Assembly: GCA_964402955.1 (NCBI GenBank)
Contig: CAYOEZ010000239.1
Coordinates: 1 to 6,802, forward strand
Reading direction: 5' to 3'
Length of the DNA stretch: 6,802 bases
DNA from: CAYOEZ01 sp964402955
GTDB lineage: Bacteria; Chloroflexota; DTOL01; DAOUCN01
The position numbers were made by a program, and so were the translations under genes. Shown one piece after another: positions 1 through 5,166 of the stretch. The stretch's first letter is position 1. Each line of letters opens with the position of its first letter. The notes beneath the pieces were generated by a model. It saw only the letters and a program-made list of their open reading frames with translations. It did not search any database and was not told the origin of the DNA.

Positions 1-648
1 TTTGGATTGGGGGTTTTCGAGGAGCGCGCGGGAATGGAGGCGTTGGGCCTCAAGGTCCCAGAGTCGGTACTGGCCAAATCGTCAGAAGAGGATGTTGAAG
101 CCGCTGTAGCGATGGGCTTCCCTGTTGTGCTCAAGATCGCATCTCCCGACATTCTGCACAAATCCGACATTGGCGCCGTCAAAGTCGGCTTGAGCGACGC
201 GACGCAGGTGCGCGACGCATTTGACATCATCACCTACCGTGCCCAGAAGTACATGCCCAACGCTGACATCTGGGGCTGCACAGTGCAACAAATGGTCGCC
301 CCAGGGAGGGAAACCATCATTGGCGTCAGCAAAGACCCGCAGTTCGGCCAGCTCTTGTTGTTTGGAATGGGCGGCATCTATGTGGAAGTCCTAAAGGACG
401 TGTCATTCCGCGTTGCCCCAGTCTCTCGCCTGGAAGCGACCGAGATGATGAGTGAGATACGGTCGTTCCCCATCTTGCGCGGTGTGCGCGGCGAGAAGCC
501 GTCTGATCTCGATGCAACTGTCGACGCCATCTTGCGCGTGTCGCAGCTTGTCACGGACTTCCCTGAAATCGTTGAGCTTGATGTTAACCCATTGGTCGTC
601 CACGAGCACGGCGCTGTGGCGGTGGACATGCGCATCATCTTGAAGTGA
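1..648 (+). CDS. Acetate-CoA ligase (ADP-forming) beta subunit / ATP-grasp domain, 5'-partial
   Basis: This is the ATP-grasp part of an ADP-forming acyl-CoA (acetyl-CoA) synthetase, which interconverts acyl-CoA + ADP + phosphate with free acid + CoA + ATP in the cytoplasm. Visible family hallmarks are the segment around VVLKIASPDILHKSDIGAVK (roughly residues 42-61 of the readable frame), the glycine-rich GMGGIYVEVLKD turn, and the metal-binding ELDVNPLVV block near the C-terminus. The frame is open to the window edge and family similarity extends upstream of the first in-window start candidates (TTG at 7, ATG at 34 with GAGGAG eight bases before it), so the gene probably begins outside the window. 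The readable 215 residues are close to the size of a stand-alone beta subunit (about 230), so only a little should be missing unless this is the tail of a fused alpha-beta protein. It ends 77 bases before the DRTGG protein, with which it is probably co-transcribed. Confidence 0.88.
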   Translation, partial: FGLGVFEERAGMEALGLKVPESVLAKSSEEDVEAAVAMGFPVVLKIASPDILHKSDIGAVKVGLSDATQVRDAFDIITYRAQKYMPNADIWGCTVQQMVAPGRETIIGVSKDPQFGQLLLFGMGGIYVEVLKDVSFRVAPVSRLEATEMMSEIRSFPILRGVRGEKPSDLDATVDAILRVSQLVTDFPEIVELDVNPLVVHEHGAVAVDMRIILK

Positions 649-660
649 TATGAGAGCCGC

Positions 661-695
661 AGCGGGGATGCAGGCACGGTTGTTGCATCCCTGCT
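661..695 (+). other. Intergenic hairpin between the ATP-grasp gene and the DRTGG gene
   Basis: Arms 661-672 (AGCGGGGATGCA) and 684-695 (TGCATCCCTGCT) pair over 12 bp with one G-U wobble around an 11-base loop. No T-run follows, so it is not a classic intrinsic terminator. It may be an RNA-stability or processing element between two co-transcribed genes, or a weak attenuator. The function is inferred only from position. Confidence 0.5.
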
Positions 696-710
696 CCTGG
701 ATCGCTAATC

Positions 711-722
711 AAAGGGGAGGAG
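711..722 (+). promoter_or_regulatory. Strong Shine-Dalgarno for the DRTGG protein
   Basis: AAAGGGGAGGAG lies just upstream of the ATG at 726, with the GGAGG core five bases from the start. It is by far the strongest ribosome binding site in the window and fixes the start of the following gene. Confidence 0.8.
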
Positions 723-725
723 ACA

Positions 726-1802
726 ATGGCAGTAGCACTCTATATTACGTCGACCGAGACGTACTCCGGCAAGACGGCTTTGTGTGTCGGAATTGCTCAG
801 CGCATGCGACGTGACGGGCTGCGCGTCGGATACATCAAACCGCTCAGCTTCTCTGCGACCCACGATGAGCAGGGCGCTGTTGACGAAGACTCGCGGGTCG
901 TCAAGCGCCTGTTGGGACTCAAAGAGCCTTTGGAGACCCTGTGCCCAGTTCTCATCACGCCCTCGCTGCTCGATCGCATCCTGCGCGGCGAGAAGATGGA
1001 CCTGACCGAGCGCATCATGGCTGCTTACAACCAGATAGCCGTCGACAAGGATGTGGTCATTGTTGAAGGCGCACACAACATGGCAACCGGCTGCCTGATC
1101 GATATGTCTGGCATCGAGGTCGTTGCGGCCTTCAATGCCAAGTGTATCGTTGTTGTTCGCTATCGCTACGATCTCGTACTTGACCATCTTCTGATCGCCA
1201 AGCGCGTGGTCGGCGATCCCGTGGTCGGTTCAGTCATTAATACCATTCCGGCCGGGCGCATGGAATGGGTCGAGAAGACCATTCGTCCCTTCTGTGAGAA
1301 GCGTGGCATTCACGTCTTTGCTGCGCTGCCCCAGGACCGTGTGCTCATGGCAACCACCGTAAGCGAGATTGCCAGCGCATTGAACGGCGAGGTCCTCTGT
1401 GCTCACGGGCGTGTGGACACACTGGTCGAGAATTTGATGGTCGGCGCCATGACCGTCGACAGCGCGCTGCAGTACTTCCACCGCAAGGCCAACAAAGCTG
1501 TCATCACCGGCGGCGATCGCACCGACATTCTGTCGGCCGCGCTGGATACATCGACGGCATGTCTGATCGTGTCGGGCAATCTGAACCCGGGTGCGCAGAT
1601 TCTGGCGCGGGCTGAGGAACAGGGCGTTCCGGTCATTCTGAGCCATCAGGACACCATGACAACCATCGAGATGGTCGAGCGCTGCTTCAGCAAAGTGCGC
1701 TTCCACGATCCCAAGAAAATGCTGCGCTTCGATTCGATGCTTGATGAGCGCTTCGACTATGCCAGCCTCTATGCTGAATTGGGCCTCAAGGCCAAGTCAT
1801 AG
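726..1802 (+). CDS. Phosphotransacetylase-family protein: BioD-like P-loop domain plus DRTGG domain
   Basis: The 358-residue protein matches the architecture of the N-terminal region of long bacterial phosphotransacetylases (COG0857), without the catalytic acetyltransferase domain. Residues 1 to about 200 form a BioD/CobQ-like P-loop NTPase domain: a deviant Walker A (STETYSGKTA, residues 9-18), the GYIKPL segment at 35-40 and the VVIVEGAHN strand at 110-118. Residues about 205-320 form a DRTGG domain, with KAVITGGDRTDI at 257-268. In long Pta proteins this region is thought to be regulatory or to affect oligomer state; for stand-alone versions the substrate and reaction are not known. Placement directly after an ADP-forming acyl-CoA synthetase and before a deacylase fits a role in acyl-CoA or acetate metabolism or its sensing, but that is inference. 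The start is fixed by the strong ribosome binding site. It should not be annotated as an active phosphate acetyltransferase. Confidence 0.85.
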   Translation: MAVALYITSTETYSGKTALCVGIAQRMRRDGLRVGYIKPLSFSATHDEQGAVDEDSRVVKRLLGLKEPLETLCPVLITPSLLDRILRGEKMDLTERIMAAYNQIAVDKDVVIVEGAHNMATGCLIDMSGIEVVAAFNAKCIVVVRYRYDLVLDHLLIAKRVVGDPVVGSVINTIPAGRMEWVEKTIRPFCEKRGIHVFAALPQDRVLMATTVSEIASALNGEVLCAHGRVDTLVENLMVGAMTVDSALQYFHRKANKAVITGGDRTDILSAALDTSTACLIVSGNLNPGAQILARAEEQGVPVILSHQDTMTTIEMVERCFSKVRFHDPKKMLRFDSMLDERFDYASLYAELGLKAKS

Positions 1803-1816
1803 GCTGCGTCTGTACG

Positions 1817-1844
1817 TTGGCAGGTTGGCATACCGGACTATGAA
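1817..1844 (+). promoter_or_regulatory. Possible sigma-70-type promoter for the deacylase gene
   Basis: TTGGCA at 1817-1822 and TATGAA at 1839-1844 are separated by 16 bases and would place a transcription start about 30 bases before the ATG at 1881. The match is reasonable but imperfect, and the gene could equally be transcribed from upstream through the 78-base gap. Confidence 0.28.
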
Positions 1845-1880
1845 AGACAACCATGGACTGTGTGTTCGAGGTTCATCGTA

Positions 1881-2909
1881 ATGAGTGTTGCACTGCTGTC
1901 CAGTCCGGTCTGTCTGGAACATGAACCCCGAGGACATCCGGAGAACCGGGACAGGCTGGAAGCCATCGATCAGGCCCTAACCGACAGCGGTCTGCACGCC
2001 CGCTTACTGCACCCGGCCGCACAACTGGCTTCGCTGGACGACATTGCTGCCGTCCATGAGCGCTCCTACATCCAGGAGCTTGCGGCGATTGCAGAACGAG
2101 GCGGCGGACACATCGACATCGACACCCTGGTTTCGCGCGGCTCCTTTGGCGCAGCGCGGGCAGCAGCCGGCTGCACGATCGGCGCTGTCGACGTGGTCAT
2201 GAATGGCGAGGCGCAGGCTGCATTTGCGCTGGTGCGCCCACCGGGACATCATGCACGCCCCGGGCGGGGCATGGGATTCTGCCTGTTTAACAACGTGGCC
2301 ATCGCGGCCCGCTATGCCCTGCGCGCGTACCAGCTCCAGCGCTTGCTTATTGTCGATTTCGATGCCCATCATGGTAACGGGACCCAGGAAGCATTCTATG
2401 CCAGCTCACAGGTCATGTACTTCTCGACCCACCAGTATCCATTCTATCCTGGCAGCGGACACTGGGATGAGACTGGCAGCGGCCCCGGCAAGGGATTCAC
2501 GGTCAACGTGCCCCTGCCCGCAGGAACTGAAGATGACGGATTGCAGCGGGCGTACGAAGAGATTCTTGTTCCGCTGGCGCAGCGCTTCCGGCCCGACGTC
2601 ATTTTGGTTTCAGCCGGCTACGATATCCATTGGGCCGACCCGCTCACCGACATGGGGGCGAGCGTCACAGGAATTGCGCGCATTGTGTCGCTCATCCAAT
2701 CGTTGGCGGCAGAGTTGTGCGCTGGCCGCCTGGTCTTCACCCTCGAAGGGGGTTATGATCGGGAAGCGCTGGCGGCAAGTACGGTGGCCACTCTGAAAGC
2801 TCTGCTCAAGGACGCGCAGGTTGCCGACCCCCTGGGCAAGTGTCCCGGTCAGGGCGCGGACGTGACTGATTCGCTGGCTCGAGTCAAACGAACACACCGG
2901 CTGCTGTAG
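1881..2909 (+). CDS. Histone deacetylase family protein (AcuC / acetylpolyamine amidohydrolase-like deacylase)
   Basis: A zinc-dependent deacylase of the arginase/HDAC fold, expected to remove acetyl or other acyl groups from lysines, polyamines or small molecules in the cytoplasm. Counting from the ATG at 1881 (342 residues), all landmarks are present: PENRDRL near the N-terminus, the RPPGHHA catalytic histidine pair (His123-His124), GFCLFNN, the zinc ligands in DFDAHHGNGT (Asp161, His163), the third ligand in SAGYD (Asp248), and the transition-state tyrosine in LEGGYD (Tyr292). This is a full-length class II-like member and should be active. The ATG at 1881 is preferred because GAGG lies nine bases upstream and similarity starts at once; an in-frame GTG at 1860 would add seven residues. 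Bacterial relatives such as AcuC act with acyl-CoA synthetases in reversible acetylation, which agrees with the upstream neighbour. The true substrate cannot be read from the sequence. Confidence 0.92.
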   Translation: MSVALLSSPVCLEHEPRGHPENRDRLEAIDQALTDSGLHARLLHPAAQLASLDDIAAVHERSYIQELAAIAERGGGHIDIDTLVSRGSFGAARAAAGCTIGAVDVVMNGEAQAAFALVRPPGHHARPGRGMGFCLFNNVAIAARYALRAYQLQRLLIVDFDAHHGNGTQEAFYASSQVMYFSTHQYPFYPGSGHWDETGSGPGKGFTVNVPLPAGTEDDGLQRAYEEILVPLAQRFRPDVILVSAGYDIHWADPLTDMGASVTGIARIVSLIQSLAAELCAGRLVFTLEGGYDREALAASTVATLKALLKDAQVADPLGKCPGQGADVTDSLARVKRTHRLL

Positions 2910-2978
2910 CAAGCAAGACCCGGTCTTCCGAAAGCATGAGCAACCGTCAACTGTGTTGGTAGCCCCTGGCGACGCCGC

Positions 2979-3021
2979 GAGGGCGCGGACGAGCCCGGCG
3001 CAACGGACGGGCCCGCGCCTC
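2979..3021 (+). terminator. Strong GC-rich hairpin after the deacylase gene, possible terminator
   Basis: GAGGGCGCGG (2979-2988) pairs with CCGCGCCTC (3013-3021) with one bulged G. Inside it GCCCG (2993-2997) pairs with CGGGC (3008-3012) around a 10-base loop. TTTATTG and then a TTTTT run at 3033-3037 follow. It sits 69 bases after the deacylase stop, as expected for a terminator, but the T-run is broken, so efficiency is uncertain. Confidence 0.5.
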
Positions 3022-3058
3022 TTTATTGTGCCTTTTTGCGGTAATTCTAGCTCTTAGC

Positions 3059-3235
3059 ACTACTTATGTCGATGGCAAGAACCTGAGCGAGGGCCTGCTC
3101 AACCGCATCGAGCACGGCATTCGTCTCTATGATCTCTGACTGAGCTGCTCCACCCATGCTGTCGGCCAGATGCCGATGGACGTGCAGCTCATCGGCGCCG
3201 ATGGCGCGCTGCTGGACGAGGTTGTGCGCGAATAG
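3059..3235 (+). pseudogene. C-terminal fragment of a [NiFe]-hydrogenase large subunit with in-frame TGA at the selenocysteine position
   Basis: The + strand reads 58 codons that look like the C-terminus of a group 3 (MvhA/VhuA-like) hydrogenase large subunit: YVDGKNLSEGLLNRIEHGIR, then YDL, a TGA codon at 3137-3139, then LSCSTHAVGQMPMDVQL and a tail ending at TAG 3233-3235. Large subunits end in DPCxxCxxH, where the two cysteines bind nickel. Here the second cysteine (3146-3148) and the histidine (3155-3157) are kept, the proline is leucine (CTC), and the first cysteine codon is TGA. In [NiFeSe] hydrogenases that residue is selenocysteine encoded by TGA. Sequence after the histidine resembles the tail removed by the maturation protease. 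There is no ATG or GTG start in frame between the TAG at 2960 and the conserved block, only a TTG at 3026 without a Shine-Dalgarno, and the rest of the large subunit is absent. A gene remnant is most likely. A split selenocysteine peptide like methanococcal VhuU, or readthrough, is the alternative. Hydrogenase ancestry is fairly sure; coding status is not. Confidence 0.68.
3142..3190 (+). other. SECIS-like hairpin immediately downstream of the in-frame TGA
   Basis: GAGCTGC (3142-3148) pairs perfectly with GCAGCTC (3184-3190). The stem continues with TCCA (3149-3152) against TGGA (3177-3180) past a three-base bulge (3181-3183), then CAT/ATG (3155-3157 with 3170-3172) and CTG/CAG (3159-3161 with 3167-3169), closing on a TCGGC loop. 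The apical loop begins 22 bases after the TGA and holds GG. Known bacterial SECIS elements sit inside the coding region just after the UGA with a G-bearing apical loop at a similar distance. The pairing is directly visible; the SECIS role is a hypothesis. Confidence 0.4.
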
Positions 3236-3292
3236 TGCGGAGTGCGACGAGATATGCCGCGTTTATCGGGCATTCCCTACGTTGCAACTGAG

Positions 3293-3328
3293 AATGCTCC
3301 CGAAACGGTGGACCGTTTCGGGAGCATT
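3293..3328 (-). terminator. 16-bp perfect palindrome between convergent halves, probable bidirectional terminator
   Basis: AATGCTCCCGAAACGG (3293-3308) and CCGTTTCGGGAGCATT (3313-3328) are exact reverse complements around a TGGA loop. It lies 51 bases past the end of the CGGC gene on the - strand and after the hydrogenase remnant on the + strand, so it can serve both directions. The + side is followed by TCGTGTTT; the - side by a weak CTCAGTT. Neither T-run is strong, but stem length and position favour termination. Confidence 0.62.
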
Positions 3329-3379
3329 TCGTGTTTCATATCGCCGTTCGCGCCACTCGTAGGCCTGTGGCGACCGTTC

Positions 3380-3826
3380 TCAATCGTATCCGGCGCGGGT
3401 GATTGCGTCAGCCATGGCCGGCGCGACACGTGGCTTCCACGCGGGATCATCCCATGTACCCAGAACCGTGTGCATGTCAAGATACTTCTTCGGTATCGGG
3501 TGCGTGCCGATGACGACCTTGACCCCATAGCGTTGCTCAAGAAAAGCCTTGAACGTATCTATATACGGACAGGGCGGATAGCCAACGACGAGGCCGGTCG
3601 CCAAATGGATGACTTCGGCGCCATTCTTGACCATCTCCTCGCCCGCATACTCGATGTTGCCGCCCGGACAACCGTCGCACGTCGTAAAACCAACCAACTC
3701 CAGTTCAGTGTCGGCATAGACGCTGAAGGCGCCTTCCTTGTTCCTCAGCGCGCGCAGGCACTTGCCGCCGGCACAGCGGCGGTAGCGATCGCAGATGATG
3801 ATGCCAATTCGCGTCTTTGAACTCAT
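3380..3826 (-). CDS. CGGC-domain protein (putative metal-binding)
   Basis: A 148-residue cytoplasmic protein of the CGGC family, found mainly in anaerobes and assumed to bind metal through conserved cysteines; no reaction is established. The start of the protein (TRIGIIICDRYRRCAGGKC, residues 5-23) has cysteines 12, 18 and 23. The central TTCDGCPGGN (48-57) carries Cys50 and Cys53, and GYPPCPY (82-88) adds Cys86. The C-terminal half has the usual HLATGL and IGTHPIP segments. Start ATG at 3826 is supported by AGGGG six bases upstream. It follows the PPOX-fold gene by 39 bases and is the last gene of the - strand run, ahead of the palindromic terminator. The association with Fe-S assembly genes fits a metal or redox role, but this is inferred. 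Confidence 0.85.
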   Translation of the reverse strand: MSSKTRIGIIICDRYRRCAGGKCLRALRNKEGAFSVYADTELELVGFTTCDGCPGGNIEYAGEEMVKNGAEVIHLATGLVVGYPPCPYIDTFKAFLEQRYGVKVVIGTHPIPKKYLDMHTVLGTWDDPAWKPRVAPAMADAITRAGYD

Positions 3827-3865
3827 GTCAACCCCTTTTCGCCTTAGTCCTTGTTCGACAGCGTC

Positions 3866-4243
3866 CTACAACAGTTTTTCAGCCCCGCAGAAAACGTGTT
3901 CCACGTTCAGCGCCTCTGCAGCGTGCCCCGGAAGCTTGGCTGGATTCCATTGCTTCATGTCGTCAAAAACCGCACCTTCGGTGTGATACTCAATTGTACC
4001 CTTGACCTGAAACGACTTGCCTTCCTTGGTGACAATAAGCAGCCCTCCCTTGCTACCTGCCAGGATATTGGCTCGTGTCTTGCTGAAGAAGTTGTCTGCC
4101 ACAACCAGTGTATCGGCGCTTAGTCTACGCACACAGGTGGCATAGATCGCATTCGGATTACCTTCTGCATCAACTGTGGTCAACACAATCGGTCCTTCAC
4201 GATTCTCCCATGCCTTGGCCACTCCTTCGGGTAATGCGGCCAT
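3866..4243 (-). CDS. Pyridoxamine 5'-phosphate oxidase (PPOX) fold family protein
   Basis: A 125-residue small flavin-reductase-like protein of the split-barrel PPOX superfamily, probably an FMN-binding homodimer. Supporting segments are GPIVLTTVDAEGNPNAIYAT (residues 17-36), TLVVADNFFSKTRANI (45-60) and the barrel strand KSFQVKGTIEYHTEG (76-90), in the order and spacing of short single-domain members. Members of this size act on diverse substrates or F420/FMN, so the specific reaction is unknown; it should not be called PdxH. Start ATG at 4243 has AAAGGA eight bases upstream. It lies 39 bases before the CGGC gene and is probably co-transcribed with it. Confidence 0.85.
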   Translation of the reverse strand: MAALPEGVAKAWENREGPIVLTTVDAEGNPNAIYATCVRRLSADTLVVADNFFSKTRANILAGSKGGLLIVTKEGKSFQVKGTIEYHTEGAVFDDMKQWNPAKLPGHAAEALNVEHVFCGAEKLL

Positions 4244-4328
4244 CTTGTCTATCCTTTGAGCGATATTGAAGTTTGAAACATGATATTGCTACGCCATCCC
4301 TGACTCACGTCGAGTGTGAAGCTCGAAG

Positions 4329-4372
4329 GGTGTCTGGTATGCTCAAGGAGAGCGGACAGGCACCCAGACACC
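4329..4372 (-). other. Inverted repeat in the gap between the DUF5320 and PPOX genes
   Basis: GGTGTCTGG (4329-4337) and CCAGACACC (4364-4372) are exact reverse complements enclosing 26 bases, which themselves contain a small GCTC/GAGC hairpin (4341-4353). The repeat begins ten bases past the DUF5320 stop codon on the - strand. No T-run follows, so it may be a partial terminator, an RNA-processing site or an operator. The remaining part of the 138-base gap shows no convincing promoter to me. Confidence 0.4.
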
Positions 4373-4381
4373 GCACCAGCG

Positions 4382-4660
4382 CTATCTACGACGGCGCCAC
4401 CGCCAGCCACAGCCTGCATATCGGTTCAGCCATAGGCCACGGCTGCCATATACTGCAACAGGTGTTGGGAATACTGAGGCCATCGGCGCCGCCGCCAGAA
4501 CTGGATGTGCTTCCATCGGCACCGGCGTCCCCTGAATACCCGCATAGCCGACGGCTGGCTCACTCGATCCTGGATCCGGCAGACGCAGCACACAATACCC
4601 CTGGCCGCAACCTGTGAACATACCCTGGCCGCGTGGTCCCGTTCCATCGAAAGCTGGCAT
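4382..4660 (-). CDS. DUF5320 family protein
   Basis: A 92-residue protein recognised by its N-terminal signature MPAFDGTGPRGQG followed by TGCGQGYC (residues 1-22), typical of DUF5320 proteins, which occur in anaerobes next to genes for MinD-like ATPases and NifX/NifB-type proteins. The function is unknown. Cysteines at 18 and 23 and one near the C-terminus (AGCGWRWRRRR) could bind a metal. The C-terminus is glycine-, tryptophan- and arginine-rich, as in many short members; there is no coiled coil of the longer ones. Start ATG at 4660 has a clear GGAGG nine bases upstream. It follows the NifU-like gene by 50 bases. Confidence 0.75.
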   Translation of the reverse strand: MPAFDGTGPRGQGMFTGCGQGYCVLRLPDPGSSEPAVGYAGIQGTPVPMEAHPVLAAAPMASVFPTPVAVYGSRGLWLNRYAGCGWRWRRRR

Positions 4661-4710
4661 GATCTCTTACCTCCGTGTGACCGTAGAGCCTGCAGGACGA
4701 ATAAGGTGAC

Positions 4711-5166
4711 CTATCTATCCCTGTCTTGCAGCCTCTGGGCATCGTCCAACGCTTCTCTGAGAGCCGTGACGGCCAATTCACTGCAGTGGACGCTGGCGTA
4801 GGGCAGGCCTCCCAAAGCAGATTGCAGATCTTGTGCTGTTATTGCTGCTGCCTCGGCCAACGTCCGTCCCTGCACTATGTCGACCAGCATATCGCCGCAG
4901 GCCACGGTGGAGATGCAGCCATCGGCCCAAAACGTGGCCCGGTCGACTGTCATCCCGTTCAGGCGTAGATAGACCTCCATCACCTCGCCACACCAGCCGC
5001 AAACCGCGCTGCTGGCGTCGGGGTGATCAAGCCGAGCCAGATGTCTTGGCCGTAGAGCGTGCTCAATCACCTTCGTCGAAAACGCAATCGGCTGTGCAGA
5101 CTCGTCATGCGGGCCCGTGGCCGTCGTGTCCCTGCTTCGAGGAGACTGGTTCTCAGTGTCGTTCAT
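4711..5166 (-). CDS. NifU/IscU-like iron-sulfur cluster assembly scaffold protein
   Basis: A scaffold of the NifU N-terminal (IscU) family, on which Fe-S clusters are built before transfer to target proteins. The domain starts at FSTKVIEHALRPRH and has the three classic cysteines: CGEVMEVYL (first), TFWADGC (second) and LPYASVHCSELA (third), that is Cys59, Cys84 and Cys128 counted from the ATG at 5166, plus Cys90 in VACGDML. An unusual extra cysteine, Cys56, makes CGWCG where relatives have one cysteine. No C-terminal NFU domain is present. The start is uncertain: ATG 5166 gives a 14-base overlap with the radical SAM gene, while ATGs at 5193 and 5205 extend the protein by 9 or 13 residues; none has a strong ribosome binding site. 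The overlap points to translational coupling. Confidence 0.85.
   Translation of the reverse strand: MNDTENQSPRSRDTTATGPHDESAQPIAFSTKVIEHALRPRHLARLDHPDASSAVCGWCGEVMEVYLRLNGMTVDRATFWADGCISTVACGDMLVDIVQGRTLAEAAAITAQDLQSALGGLPYASVHCSELAVTALREALDDAQRLQDRDR

Noticed and set aside
705..1187. - strand reading frame of 160 codons opposite the DRTGG gene
   Set aside because: It is the antisense shadow of a conserved gene, with no recognisable motifs.
1230..1706. - strand reading frame of 158 codons opposite the DRTGG gene
   Set aside because: It is the antisense shadow of the conserved DRTGG domain; composition is His/Gln/Asp-rich without any motif.
1840..1881. 13-codon frame before the deacylase ending in TAATG over its ATG
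   Set aside because: The overlap looks like translational coupling, but there is no convincing ribosome binding site and the peptide has no leader-like features. It is probably chance.
3156..3362. + strand frame starting at the ATG inside the hydrogenase remnant
   Set aside because: It is in a different frame from the conserved hydrogenase residues and reads through the palindrome; nothing supports it.
3242..3820. Long + strand reading frame (192 codons) opposite the CGGC gene
   Set aside because: The - strand encodes a recognisable CGGC-domain protein with a good ribosome binding site across the same bases; the + frame has no family features and passes through the palindrome.
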